This document shows positions 8,477 through 17,467 of a stretch of DNA of 64,000 bases, in pieces. The stretch is from Sphingobacterium corticibacter (GTDB taxonomy: Bacteria > Bacteroidota > Bacteroidia > Sphingobacteriales > Sphingobacteriaceae): contig NZ_QDKG01000009.1 of the NCBI RefSeq assembly GCF_003076635.1, positions 30,409-94,408 on the forward strand. Reading direction: 5' to 3'. Positions within the stretch are counted from its first letter, which is position 1; every line of letters begins with the position of its first letter. Made by a program: the position numbers and the translations under genes. Under the pieces are notes generated by a model. That model had not been told where the DNA came from and did not search any database. It saw only the letters and a list, made by a program, of their open reading frames with translations.

Positions 8477-10741
8477 TTATACAATTCGAAGCTTAGCAAA
8501 TTTAAGCAACAATTGCTTCTGTCCCAACTCTTTGAAAAAAATAGTTGCTTTTATGTCAGGTCGGTTACCTTCTAAGTTAACGACTTTGCCAAAACCGAAG
8601 CGTTCATGCTCGACTTCCATACCGACTTGCAGTCCGCTGGTATCCGATGGAGCAAAGCCTGCTGTCGGCACGTGTGCCTTAGGCAAGATTGAGGTTGTCT
8701 TCACTATTTTCGGCTTCGGCTTGCTAAACGATTCTTCGCGTTGCCATGCCATCCGCTCGGATGAAAAACCACTTTCCTGCTGGGCTGGTACACGTGGTTT
8801 GAAATCTAACTCCAAACATGCTGGCGCCAATTCATCTAAAAAACGACTCGGTTCACAGTTGTTTAACGAGCCCCAACGATAGCGCGAAGTTGCATACGAT
8901 ATATGCAATTTTTTCTCCGCACGCGTTACCGCTACATAAAACAAACGACGCTCTTCTTCTAATTCCGACCTCGAATTGAGAGACAGTTGAGATGGAAAAA
9001 GGTTTTCTTCCATGCCCACAATAAATACGGTATTAAACTCCAAACCTTTGGAAGCGTGAATCGTCATCAACGATACCGTATCGGCATTGGGATCTTTGTC
9101 TTTATCATCGTTGGTAAGTAAAGCCACATCTTGCAAGAAGATATCGAGCCCTTTTTCTTCCAGATCTTCTCTTTCCGAAAATTCCTTGATACCGTTCAAC
9201 AATTCCTGAATGTTCTCGTAGCGGCTCAGTCCTTCTACCGATTTGTCCTCGTACAGGCTTTTCAGTAATCCCGAATGTTGCGCGATGTGCATCGCCGTAT
9301 CAAATGCAGATTGATTTTTGGCGACCGCCTGAAAACTTTGAATCATCGTCGCGAAATTGACCACCGCTGTCGCACTTCGTCCATCCAATATACTACCTGC
9401 ATTCGCCAGCACATCCCACAGGCGGTAATTATTTTGATCTGCTGCGACCATCAACTTCTCAATCGTGGTATCGCCTATTCCTCGGCGCGGATAATTGATC
9501 ACGCGCTTTAGCGCTTCCTCATCATTAGGATTGAAAGTAAGTCGGAAATAGGAAATTAGATCTTTGATCTCCTTACGTTGGTAGAATGACGTACCGCCGT
9601 ACAATTTATAAGGTACGTTCAGCTTGCGCAATGCTTCCTCCAGCGATCTGGATTGGGCATTAGTACGGTATAGAATAGCAAAATCCTTATACACCAAGCT
9701 TTTTAATGATTTCTCTTGTAGAATGGCTTCGGCCACGATTTTCCCTTCTTCATTGTCCGAAAAAGCGCGGCTCACCTTAATCTTTTCGCCATCCTCATTA
9801 TCCGAAAATACATTCTTCTCCAACTGATTTTTATTGTTGGCGATGATGCTATTTGCGGCATTCACGATCATCTTGGTCGAACGGTAATTTTGCTCTAATT
9901 TGAACACTTGTACGTCCGGATAATCTTTCTGAAAATTTAGAATGTTTTGAATATTCGCTCCGCGAAAAGCATAAATACTTTGTGCATCATCCCCTACTAC
10001 GCAGATATTTTCGTGTACAGCCGCCAGACGCTTCACAATAAGGTATTGTGAAAAGTTGGTATCCTGGTACTCATCAACCATCAAGTATTTGAACTGATGT
10101 TGGTATTTATGCAAGGTATCGGGATGTTTGTTGAGCAACACATTGGTTTTGAACAACAAATCATCAAAATCCATCGCTCCAGCACGGTAACAGCGCTGCG
10201 CGTAGGTCATATAAATTTCGCCCAACTGCGGACGGCCATTGGCGCGATCTTCAGCCATAATGGCTTCATTTTTATTGTATTCCTGCGGAGAAATTAGATT
10301 GTTTTTAGCCGAAGAAATCCGACCGTAAACGTGATTTGCATTATAAAGCTTATCATCCAAGTTCATTTCTCGGAGAATAGCGCGCAATAAACTTTTGGTA
10401 TCGTCGGTATCGTAAATCGTGAAATTGCGTGGATAGCCAATCAATTCGGCTTCCGAACGCAAAATGCGTGCAAATACCGAGTGAAATGTACCCATCCATA
10501 TATTTTTCGCTTCTGAACCAACGACTTTCATAATCCGTTCACGCATCTCTTTGGCCGCCTTGTTGGTAAAGGTCAACACCAAAATATTGAATGGATCGAC
10601 TCCTTGACGGATCAAGTGAGCTACACGATACGTAATAACGCGAGTTTTGCCAGATCCGGCACCCGCTACAATCATAACTGGACCCTGAGTTTGTTCTACA
10701 GCACCACGTTGAGAGGGGTTGAGCCCCGCTAAATAATCCAA
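8477..10741 (-). CDS. pcrA: UvrD/PcrA/Rep-type superfamily 1 DNA helicase
   Basis: A 754-residue 3'-5' DNA helicase for repair and replication-fork clearance. Motif I is AGAGSGKT at 26-33, motif Ia LTFTNKAAKEM, motif II VDEYQDTN, motif III GDDAQSIYAFRGA, motif IV QNYRST, motif V MTIHASKGLEF and motif VI YVAVTRA. A C-terminal region (VGMEVEHERFGFGKVVNLEG) forms the Tudor-like RNAP-binding domain seen in PcrA/UvrD. No ATG is available in frame: the start is TTG at 10741-10739, preceded by AAGGAAG at good spacing, and the protein aligns with family N-termini from there. It lies downstream of dnaB but beyond a terminator. Confidence 0.94.
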   Translation of the reverse strand: MDYLAGLNPSQRGAVEQTQGPVMIVAGAGSGKTRVITYRVAHLIRQGVDPFNILVLTFTNKAAKEMRERIMKVVGSEAKNIWMGTFHSVFARILRSEAELIGYPRNFTIYDTDDTKSLLRAILREMNLDDKLYNANHVYGRISSAKNNLISPQEYNKNEAIMAEDRANGRPQLGEIYMTYAQRCYRAGAMDFDDLLFKTNVLLNKHPDTLHKYQHQFKYLMVDEYQDTNFSQYLIVKRLAAVHENICVVGDDAQSIYAFRGANIQNILNFQKDYPDVQVFKLEQNYRSTKMIVNAANSIIANNKNQLEKNVFSDNEDGEKIKVSRAFSDNEEGKIVAEAILQEKSLKSLVYKDFAILYRTNAQSRSLEEALRKLNVPYKLYGGTSFYQRKEIKDLISYFRLTFNPNDEEALKRVINYPRRGIGDTTIEKLMVAADQNNYRLWDVLANAGSILDGRSATAVVNFATMIQSFQAVAKNQSAFDTAMHIAQHSGLLKSLYEDKSVEGLSRYENIQELLNGIKEFSEREDLEEKGLDIFLQDVALLTNDDKDKDPNADTVSLMTIHASKGLEFNTVFIVGMEENLFPSQLSLNSRSELEEERRLFYVAVTRAEKKLHISYATSRYRWGSLNNCEPSRFLDELAPACLELDFKPRVPAQQESGFSSERMAWQREESFSKPKPKIVKTTSILPKAHVPTAGFAPSDTSGLQVGMEVEHERFGFGKVVNLEGNRPDIKATIFFKELGQKQLLLKFAKLRIV

Positions 10742-10805
10742 AATAACTTCCTTTTAATTGATAAAAAGTAATGAAACCAAGATGTAAAACTAAGAAAAAT
10801 CCGGC

Positions 10806-10844
10806 AACAAGCCTAGCCTGCATCCGCGCGAGCGGATGCTTGTT
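10806..10844 (-). terminator. Terminator behind dnaB
   Basis: GCATCCGC and GCGGATGC form a GC-rich 8-bp hairpin with loop GCGA, with additional outer pairing AACAAG/CTTGTT. It is followed on the minus strand by GGATTTTTC. Confidence 0.65.
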
Positions 10845-10853
10845 TAGAAAAAC

Positions 10854-12446
10854 CTAAAACGGTGCGTCGTCTGGCATATCATTCATACGAGATGGCATCG
10901 TAATGCCACCTCCAAAACTATCGGATGGTGCCATCGCAGATGGTGATGGTGGACCACCGAAGGCGCCAAAACCATCATCCTTGCCACCTTCCATGCCATA
11001 AAAATCGTCTTCAAGATCGACGAACTTCACATATTTACCAACGAACTTCAGTGGCACAATTCCGGTTTCACCATTACGGTGTTTTGCAATAATTACCTCA
11101 CCTACACCAGCTGTCGGGCGACCTTCTTCATCTTCCGTCATACCGTAATATTCTGGGCGATATAAGAACAATACCATATCGGCATCCTGCTCAATAGATC
11201 CAGATTCACGCAAATCGGAAAGCATCGGTCTTTTACTATTCCCTGGTCTGGATTCTACCGCACGACTTAACTGTGATAATGCCAAGACGGGCACATTTAA
11301 TTCCTTGGCTACAGATTTCAGCGCTCGGGAAATACTACCAATTTCCTGCTCGCGGTTTCCGCCGCCTTTGCCTTCGCTCTTGCCATGCATTAGCTGCAAA
11401 TAATCCACAATCACCATTTGGATATCGTGTTGTGCTTTTAGACGGCGACATTTTGCCCGAAACTCAAATACATTTAGTGCCGGTGTATCATCAATAATAA
11501 GCGGCGCTTCAGTTAACCGGCCGATGCGAGAATGTAACTGTTGCCATTCATGATCGGCTAGATTTCCTTTTTTTAGTTTTTCTTGTTCAATTTCCGTTTC
11601 ACCCGCAATCAAACGATTCACCAACTGCACCGACGACATCTCTAGAGAGAATACCGCTACTGGACGCTGATGATCCACCGCCGCATTCCGTGCTACAGAA
11701 AGTACGAAAGCCGTCTTTCCCATCGCTGGACGAGCTGCAATAATCACTAAATCAGAAGGTTGCCAGCCCGATGTCATGCGATCTAAGGCCGTTAATCCGC
11801 TAGGAATACCGGTTAATCCGTCGGTACGATCACGTAATAATTCTAACGCATTAATCGCTTCGCGCATGATATCATCCATCTTCCGCGAATCACGACGCAA
11901 GTTGTTTTGCGCGATATCGAAAAGGCTCTTCTCCGCATGATCTAGCAAATCGAAGATATCGCTGGTCTCGTCATATGAGGCATTGATAATCTCGGTAGAT
12001 ACCTGAATCAATTCACGCTGAATGTATTTCTGCGAGATAATACGGGCGTGAAACTCGATATTGGCCGCAGAAACGACGCGATCGGTCAATTGCGTAATAT
12101 AATAGGCGCCGCCGACCATCTCCAAAGCACCCATCTGGCGCAATTCGGTGGTCACGGTCAACAAATCTATCGGAGATGTTTTCTGAAATAGATTGTAAAT
12201 TGCCTGAAAGATTTTTTGGTGTGCTTCTTTGTAGAATGACTCCGGTTTTAGGATGTCAATCACTTCACTCAGCGCATTTTTTTCTAACATCAGCGCGCCT
12301 AATACTGCTTCTTCCAGATCTGGGGCTTGAGGCGGCAACTTGCCCAGACCGCCGATCAAGCTACTAACGCTTGCCCGCTTTCTGTTCAGATTAGCCTTCC
12401 CGGATTTTCCGAAATCATTAGTATTATTTTCGCTCTGTTGTGACAT
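10854..12446 (-). CDS. dnaB: Replicative DNA helicase DnaB
   Basis: Hexameric 5'-3' helicase of the replisome. Residues about 40-150 form the N-terminal DnaB domain (PDLEEAVLGALMLEKNAL). The RecA-like ATPase carries Walker A ARPAMGKTA at 238-246, Walker B MVIVDYLQLM, and SQLSRAVESR. The C-terminus is a Gly/Pro/Met-rich tail. The start is set at 12446 (MSQQSENN, 530 residues): the open frame extends further upstream, but those 29 residues (MLLLLSRYCL...) do not look like DnaB. No intein is present. The gene is divergent from menG across a 394-nt spacer holding a DnaA-box-like site. Confidence 0.96.
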   Translation of the reverse strand: MSQQSENNTNDFGKSGKANLNRKRASVSSLIGGLGKLPPQAPDLEEAVLGALMLEKNALSEVIDILKPESFYKEAHQKIFQAIYNLFQKTSPIDLLTVTTELRQMGALEMVGGAYYITQLTDRVVSAANIEFHARIISQKYIQRELIQVSTEIINASYDETSDIFDLLDHAEKSLFDIAQNNLRRDSRKMDDIMREAINALELLRDRTDGLTGIPSGLTALDRMTSGWQPSDLVIIAARPAMGKTAFVLSVARNAAVDHQRPVAVFSLEMSSVQLVNRLIAGETEIEQEKLKKGNLADHEWQQLHSRIGRLTEAPLIIDDTPALNVFEFRAKCRRLKAQHDIQMVIVDYLQLMHGKSEGKGGGNREQEIGSISRALKSVAKELNVPVLALSQLSRAVESRPGNSKRPMLSDLRESGSIEQDADMVLFLYRPEYYGMTEDEEGRPTAGVGEVIIAKHRNGETGIVPLKFVGKYVKFVDLEDDFYGMEGGKDDGFGAFGGPPSPSAMAPSDSFGGGITMPSRMNDMPDDAPF

Positions 12447-12712
12447 ATAGATATAATGGATTTTTGAGGAGTTTTTCACACATTCCCTGCTACCGCTTTG
12501 CAGCAAACAATAACGGGATAGCAAAAGTAACAAAAATAGCTACGACGCATCATTTTAGTTTTAAACACTCTTTTTTATTAAACGCGCTGACGATCTATTT
12601 AGCGTACAATACGACACCTATGTATTCCACAAACAAATTTAGCACGATGTTAATAACATACATAACAATCTGACAATAAACTTTGTAAAAACATGTTGAA
12701 TTCACATCGACA

Positions 12713-12722
12713 TTGTGGATAA
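12713..12722 (-). promoter_or_regulatory. DnaA-box match upstream of dnaB
   Basis: The minus strand reads TTATCCACAA, an exact match to the consensus DnaA box TTATCCACA. It is single, with no cluster nearby. A chance match of this size is plausible in 64 kb, so functional status is uncertain. Confidence 0.4.
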
Positions 12723-12827
12723 GCTATTTGTAGTGATTTAAAATATTCCCACTTTTTCAAATTTTGCCCCTTTGCGGGAGCTATATTTTTTTACATAAAT
12801 AGCAAGCCTTCTCCGACCGCTTTATTG

Positions 12828-12835
12828 TATCTTTG
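12828..12835 (+). promoter_or_regulatory. menG -7 promoter element
   Basis: TATCTTTG matches TAnnTTTG and ends 5 nt before the menG ATG at 12841, so transcription would begin at or next to the start codon. Confidence 0.6.
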
Positions 12836-12840
12836 TGCGT

Positions 12841-13578
12841 ATGACAGCTCCTAATTCAACAGTAAAACCCTATTCTGTAGACGGCAATAAAAAGGAACAA
12901 GTAGCTGATATGTTTAACAACATTTCGGCTACTTACGATATGCTTAATCGTTTCATGACGATGGGCATCGATATCATTTGGCGTCGCAAAGCAATTCGAT
13001 CATTGCGCACCATAAAGCCGCAGCACATTCTAGACGTTGCTACAGGTACAGGTGATTTTGCGATCGAATCGGTCAGACTATTGAATACTAAAAAAATCAC
13101 TGGGATCGACATTTCTGAAGGCATGCTGGAGGTGGCCAAAGAAAAGATTAAGAAAAAAGAATTGACGGATCAGATTGAGGTCATGCTCGCCGATTCGGAA
13201 AACCTTCCGTTCGCCGAAGGGCATTTTGATGCTGTCACTGTGGCGTTTGGTGTTCGTAACTTCGAGAACCTGCAACAAGGCTTAAACGAGATTCATCGTG
13301 TGATCCGTCCTGGCGGCAAAGCCATTGTATTAGAACTTTCCAATCCGACGGCCTTTCCGATCAAGCAGTTGTTTCATTTTTACTTTCATAAATTTACGCC
13401 AGCAATGGGCAGACTGATTTCTAAAGATAAACGCGCCTATAGTTATTTGCCGGAGTCAGTGGCTCAATTTCCAAGTGGCGCTGTGTTTGCGAAGATGATG
13501 CAAACAGCCGGATTTAAGGAAACAAAAGTTCGACCACAAACTTTTGGATTTTGCACCATTTACGAAGCCACCAAATAA
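12841..13578 (+). CDS. menG: Demethylmenaquinone methyltransferase MenG/UbiE
   Basis: SAM-dependent C-methyltransferase completing menaquinone (the respiratory quinone of this phylum), 245 residues. Seen: KKEQVADMFNNISATYDMLN, the SAM-binding motif ILDVATGTGDFAI, the acidic end of strand 2 GIDISEGML, and the UbiE signatures VAFGVRNFEN and RVIRPGGKAIVLELSNP. An in-frame GTG exists 6 nt upstream at 12835, but it lies inside the promoter box, so ATG 12841 is preferred. The next gene begins 2 nt after the stop. Confidence 0.96.
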   Translation: MTAPNSTVKPYSVDGNKKEQVADMFNNISATYDMLNRFMTMGIDIIWRRKAIRSLRTIKPQHILDVATGTGDFAIESVRLLNTKKITGIDISEGMLEVAKEKIKKKELTDQIEVMLADSENLPFAEGHFDAVTVAFGVRNFENLQQGLNEIHRVIRPGGKAIVLELSNPTAFPIKQLFHFYFHKFTPAMGRLISKDKRAYSYLPESVAQFPSGAVFAKMMQTAGFKETKVRPQTFGFCTIYEATK

Positions 13579-13579
13579 T

Positions 13580-14341
13580 ATGAATAGAACGGTACTTATC
13601 ACTGGAGCAAGTTCAGGTATTGGCCAAGCTTGTGCATTAGTATTGGCTAAAGAAGGATATCGCTTGGCACTTTGTGCCCGCCGTACAGAACGACTGGAAG
13701 CCCTTAAAAATGAAATTTTGCAAGATCTTCCGGAAACAGAAATATATACGTTCACATTGGATGTACGCGATGCAGACGCGGTGCAACAAGCGATGACGGC
13801 TTTACCAGAAGCATGGCAACAAATCGATGTTTTGATCAATAATGCTGGCTTAAGCCAAGGTTTGGATCCTATTCAAAGCGGCAAACTCAGCGATTGGGAT
13901 ACGATGATCGATACGAACATCAAAGGTCTTTTATACGTAAGCCGAGCGGTGATTCCGCTCATGGAGAGCAGTAAAAACGCACACATCATCAACATCGGAT
14001 CGATTGCTGGCAAAGAGGTATATCCAAACGGAAATGTGTATTGCGCGACCAAACATGCGGTGGACGCCTTGAACAAAGCGATGCGAATCGATTTGCTGGA
14101 AAAAGGAATTCGTGTATCAGCGATCCATCCGGGTATGGTAGAAACGGAGTTTTCGGAAGTACGTTTCCATGGCGACACCGATCGAGCAAAAGCAGTATAC
14201 AAAGGTGTGGATGCACTCAGTGGACAGGATATTGCCGAAGTGATTGCTTTTGTACTTTCTCGTCGTGCTCACATCAATATCAATGATCTACTCATCATGC
14301 CGACGGCGCAAGCCACCGGTACTATTGTTAATAGAAAATAA
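13580..14341 (+). CDS. Short-chain dehydrogenase/reductase
   Basis: A 253-residue classical SDR with the NAD(P)-binding motif TGASSGIG at residues 7-14, NNAG, catalytic Ser in IINIGSIAG and the YxxxK pair in YCATK. It resembles the YdfG-type subgroup (serine/3-hydroxy-acid dehydrogenase-like, NADP-preferring): CARR after strand 2 supplies basic residues for the 2'-phosphate. Position VVETEF-like (MVETEFSEVRF) is typical of that group. The substrate is not established. It starts 2 nt after menG and precedes yqeY by 7 nt, so the three genes form an operon. Confidence 0.9.
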   Translation: MNRTVLITGASSGIGQACALVLAKEGYRLALCARRTERLEALKNEILQDLPETEIYTFTLDVRDADAVQQAMTALPEAWQQIDVLINNAGLSQGLDPIQSGKLSDWDTMIDTNIKGLLYVSRAVIPLMESSKNAHIINIGSIAGKEVYPNGNVYCATKHAVDALNKAMRIDLLEKGIRVSAIHPGMVETEFSEVRFHGDTDRAKAVYKGVDALSGQDIAEVIAFVLSRRAHININDLLIMPTAQATGTIVNRK

Positions 14342-14348
14342 ATAGAAT

Positions 14349-14798
14349 ATGTCTTTAGAACAAACGATTAATCAAGATATCAAGGCGGCTATGATCGCCA
14401 AAGACAATGTTAAATTAAGAGGTTTGCGCGCCATTAAATCGGCCATCTTGTTAGCTAAAACCGAGAAAACACACGTAGAAGATATTTCGGAAGATGCCGA
14501 AATCAAAGTATTGCAGAAATTGGTAAAGCAACGCAAAGAATCTGCTGAGATCTACAAAACGCAGAACCGCGAAGACTTGTACCAAGTAGAGATCGAGGAA
14601 AAGGAGGTCATCGAAGCTTATTTGCCAAAACAATTGGATCAAAGCGAGATCGAAGCAATCGTGAAAGAAATCGTTGCAGAGACTGGCGCTTCTTCTATAA
14701 AAGATATGGGTAAAGTAATGGGCTTGGCCAATCAACGTTTGGCTGGCAAAGCGGATGGTAGCACGATATCACAAGTGGTAAAAGCTATTCTAGCGTAA
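14349..14798 (+). CDS. GatB/YqeY domain protein
   Basis: A 149-residue cytosolic protein of the YqeY family, related to the tRNA-binding tail domain of GatB. Seen: the N-terminal helices LEQTINQDIKAAMIAKDN and LRAIKSAILLAKTEK, QKLVKQRKESAEIY, and a C-terminal GatB-YqeY part (EAYLPKQLDQSEIEAIV, KDMGKVMGLANQRLAGKADG). Full length for the family. The molecular role is unsettled; a tRNA/amidotransferase link is usually inferred from homology. It is the last gene of the menG operon and ends 5 nt from the convergent dnaX stop. Confidence 0.9.
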   Translation: MSLEQTINQDIKAAMIAKDNVKLRGLRAIKSAILLAKTEKTHVEDISEDAEIKVLQKLVKQRKESAEIYKTQNREDLYQVEIEEKEVIEAYLPKQLDQSEIEAIVKEIVAETGASSIKDMGKVMGLANQRLAGKADGSTISQVVKAILA

Positions 14799-14803
14799 TA
14801 TGG

Positions 14804-16654
14804 CTAGCTCAAGCCTAGATTGAATTTCTTTCTAAGGGTCTCCAAAGCTGGGTTTTTGGAGACCATCGCTTGATATTTTTCTTGAGAAGTATATGGTTTA
14901 CGAACTTTCGTTTTCTCGATCACGACTTCTCGGATTTCCAACGCGTAATTACGCAGCTGCACGCGCAAATGGTTTAGGATATCGACCTTTCCGAGCTTCA
15001 TCTCTTCCATCTGCACCATATTTTCTACTTCCACCTCGATGATATTATCTTTCAGCACTGGAGTGCTAGACGACATGATGGTATATAGCGTGATTTTATT
15101 TTCCTGCTTCACGAATTCAGCGTAAGCATTCCATTTTTTTAAGAAATCTTCGGTTTCCACCTCCGCAAATTCAGAACCTTGCAGCAGTTCATTCTCCTGC
15201 TCTTCTTCGTCTTTCTGGTCGAGAATGGTATTGAGATCCGGCAAGAGCTTTTTCGCGGGCATCGCTCCCCATCCTCTGGAAGGCGTTGGTTTTACCTCCG
15301 CTTCTCGGGCTACCGATGGATTATTTCCCGAAGTTATTGTATTAGAATTTGATCCAATCGTTTCAGTCACTGATGCTGCAACTGGATTCGCTGCAGCCGG
15401 AGCAGGGTTGGCAGAAGTCGACTGTGGACTTGGTTTAGCAATCGTTTCCGTTTCTCGACTATTTGTCACAGAAGCAGTGTTGACCGCATCAGCCGGTTTA
15501 TCCGTTAGTTTTTTTTTTACATCAACTTCCGTTGATGTTTCTGTGAGGCTCATTCGAATCGCGGTAGCGATGTGGCACATTTTCAGTAGAGCAAGCTCTA
15601 CTTGAAGCCGATGATTTTTGCTAGTTCGGTAATTGATCTCGCATTGGTTAGCGATATTCATGGCCGACAATAGCAAGCCGCTATTCAGCTGTTGGGATTG
15701 TTCCAGATATTTCTTCCGAATATTCTCCCCTACCTCTAATAATTTCAGCGTAGCGGGTTCTTTGGCAACCAATAAATTGCGCAAATGTGCCGATAGACCG
15801 GCAATAAAATGTCCGCCATCAAATCCATTGGTCAATACCTTATCGAACACCAACAAAGCTTGCGCAGCATCCTGTTGCACGATGTATTGTAATAAATCGA
15901 AGTAGTAATCGTAATCCAGAATGTTGAGATTGTCGATTACTGCTTTGTACGTAACTTCCTTGTTGGAGAAACTTACAATTTGATCGAACATCGATAGTGC
16001 ATCTCGCAATCCACCGTCGGCTTTTTGCGCAATCACATGCAGACCATCATTCTCATAGCTGATGCCTTCATTCTTAGCGATTCTAGCCAAGTGATTGGCC
16101 ATATCTTCCACTTGAATGCGGTTGAAATCAAAGATCTGACAACGCGATAAAATCGTCGGAAGGATTTTGTGCTTCTCCGTGGTCGCCAAGATGAAGATCG
16201 CATAACTTGGCGGTTCTTCCAATGTCTTTAGAAAAGCATTGAAGGCTTGCTGCGATAGCATGTGCACCTCATCTATGATGTAGATCTTGTATTTACCGGT
16301 TTGTGGTGGGATGCGAACTTGGTCAATTAGCGAGCGAATATCCTCTACCGAATTGTTAGAAGCGGCATCTAACTCGTGAATACTGAACGAATTGCCATTC
16401 TGGAAAGAGCGACAGCTATTGCATTCGCCACAGGCTTCAGTATTTTCGGAGATCTGTTCACAATTTATTGTCTTCGCCAAAATACGTGCACAGGTGGTCT
16501 TTCCCACACCGCGGGGACCACAAAATAAGAATGCTTGCGCCAACTGATTGTTGTGTATTGCGTTCTTCAGCGTATTGGTGATGTGCGACTGCCCTACGAC
16601 CGAATCAAAGGTGACTGGGCGGTATTTTCGGGCAGAAACAATAAAATTGTCCAT
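14804..16654 (-). CDS. dnaX: DNA polymerase III subunit gamma/tau
   Basis: Clamp-loader ATPase, 616 residues. It starts MDNFIVSARKYRPVTFDSVV, with Walker A GPRGVGKTT at 46-54, a zinc module Cys65/75/78/81, Walker B IIDEVHMLS and sensor 1 FILATTEKHKI. The clamp-loader fold is followed by a Thr/Ser/Pro/Ala-rich linker (about 380-480) and a tau-like C-terminal domain (FLKKWNAYAEFVKQENKITLY). The open frame continues 47 codons upstream but crosses a terminator; those residues are not DnaX-like, so ATG 16654 is used. I did not identify a programmed-frameshift site. Confidence 0.96.
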   Translation of the reverse strand: MDNFIVSARKYRPVTFDSVVGQSHITNTLKNAIHNNQLAQAFLFCGPRGVGKTTCARILAKTINCEQISENTEACGECNSCRSFQNGNSFSIHELDAASNNSVEDIRSLIDQVRIPPQTGKYKIYIIDEVHMLSQQAFNAFLKTLEEPPSYAIFILATTEKHKILPTILSRCQIFDFNRIQVEDMANHLARIAKNEGISYENDGLHVIAQKADGGLRDALSMFDQIVSFSNKEVTYKAVIDNLNILDYDYYFDLLQYIVQQDAAQALLVFDKVLTNGFDGGHFIAGLSAHLRNLLVAKEPATLKLLEVGENIRKKYLEQSQQLNSGLLLSAMNIANQCEINYRTSKNHRLQVELALLKMCHIATAIRMSLTETSTEVDVKKKLTDKPADAVNTASVTNSRETETIAKPSPQSTSANPAPAAANPVAASVTETIGSNSNTITSGNNPSVAREAEVKPTPSRGWGAMPAKKLLPDLNTILDQKDEEEQENELLQGSEFAEVETEDFLKKWNAYAEFVKQENKITLYTIMSSSTPVLKDNIIEVEVENMVQMEEMKLGKVDILNHLRVQLRNYALEIREVVIEKTKVRKPYTSQEKYQAMVSKNPALETLRKKFNLGLS

Positions 16655-16714
16655 TGCAACGAAGTTACGGAAATATTCGACCCTACGCAATATGAGCACC
16701 CCAAAAAAAGGGCA

Positions 16715-16743
16715 CAAAAAAAGCCACCTTAGGGGATGGCTTT
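16715..16743 (-). terminator. Terminator upstream of dnaX, serving the 16890-17384 gene
   Basis: On the minus strand AAAGCCA and TGGCTTT form a stem followed by a run of T's. It isolates dnaX from the preceding gene. Confidence 0.75.
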
Positions 16744-16889
16744 CTGATAACTCAGTGGCATGTTTCGCAACAGACCTGTAACTAACTAAACACAAGTATA
16801 TAAAACAAATAATCTACTTGCTCAAAGATAATCGCGTCGTTTGAAGTCTGTGTTATCCATGCGTTATGATAATAATTTTTTGTAGCCGA

Positions 16890-17384
16890 TCAACGAGCCT
16901 GTGCCTCGGCAATCATTTTCATGACCTCATCAATGGTGGTCTTTGCGGCTTCTTTCATTTTTGGATTGCCTGGATAATCGGTATCCAAAGTTACTTCTTT
17001 GGATTTTTCCTTATAGGTAAACTTCAGCACGAAGCGAGCGGCAGTAGGCTCACGATCTGCCTGTGGAGTAGTCATATCATTATCTACATTCCAAAAGCCT
17101 AGCTCTTGTGCTTTGCGGTGTAGATATAACAAGTCATTGTCACGCAACTTTACCGTATCTAGTGCTACCGTTCCATTTTTACGCTCAAACTGGTAAAGAT
17201 TCGTTGTAGAGCTGAAGTGGTTTTGCAACGAATCGGGCGTACCGTAGGTCAGCTCAATGGCTTGGAAGTCGGCAAAGCGAAACGGTGCATTTTTCACCAT
17301 CGCAGAATAATAGTAAAAACAGTAAATAAAGAATGGAACGATGATACAAATTCCGAGAAAAATGCGTTTTCCTCTGTCAGACAT
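16890..17384 (-). CDS. Single-pass membrane protein of unknown function
   Basis: 164 residues: a short basic N-terminus (MSDRGKR), one hydrophobic segment (IFLGICIIVPFFIYCFYYY) and an extracytoplasmic domain of about 135 residues, rich in beta-type and charged segments (FRFADFQAIELTYGTPDSL; ARFVLKFTYKEKSKEVTLD). I do not recognise the family. Start 17384 is chosen over the longer 17420 frame because a TACTTTTG promoter box lies at 17408-17415, between the two. It has its own promoter and terminator, so it is probably monocistronic. Confidence 0.75.
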   Translation of the reverse strand: MSDRGKRIFLGICIIVPFFIYCFYYYSAMVKNAPFRFADFQAIELTYGTPDSLQNHFSSTTNLYQFERKNGTVALDTVKLRDNDLLYLHRKAQELGFWNVDNDMTTPQADREPTAARFVLKFTYKEKSKEVTLDTDYPGNPKMKEAAKTTIDEVMKMIAEAQAR

Positions 17385-17407
17385 AATGTTTAAATGTAAA
17401 GTGCGCA

Positions 17408-17415
17408 CAAAAGTA
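17408..17415 (-). promoter_or_regulatory. Candidate -7 element for the 16890-17384 gene
   Basis: TACTTTTG on the minus strand fits TAnnTTTG, 23 nt before the ATG at 17384. It rules out the longer upstream start. Confidence 0.5.
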
Positions 17416-17467
17416 CGCATTTATACACACTTTCCGACTGGAAGTGTAGAAAGAGACGATTTGCTGA

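Larger units (their letters stand above)
12447..12840. other. Divergent intergenic region dnaB/menG
   Basis: 394 nt between the divergent starts of dnaB and menG, AT-rich in the middle. It contains TAAATTTG on the minus strand at 12634-12641 (a possible dnaB -7 box), a DnaA-box match at 12713-12722 and a menG -7 box at 12828-12835. Short open frames here have no coding character. Confidence 0.5.

Noticed and set aside
10539..10823. Minus-strand 94-codon frame overlapping the pcrA start
   Set aside because: It is a shifted frame of the helicase N-terminus (its sequence reads the P-loop region out of frame) and has no independent support.
12713..12722. Chromosome replication origin at the dnaB/menG spacer
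   Set aside because: Only one DnaA box, no cluster of boxes, no dnaA or dnaN nearby. A single match is not enough.
13873..14202. Minus-strand frames within the SDR gene as a separate gene
   Set aside because: The plus-strand frame has full SDR motifs and operon spacing; the antisense frames show none.
15225..15605. Plus-strand 126-codon frame inside dnaX
   Set aside because: It mirrors the Thr/Ser/Ala-rich linker of DnaX on the opposite strand; composition bias keeps it open.
16655..16795. 47-codon N-terminal extension of dnaX
   Set aside because: It crosses the upstream terminator and is not similar to DnaX N-termini; MDNFIVSARKYRP is the normal start.
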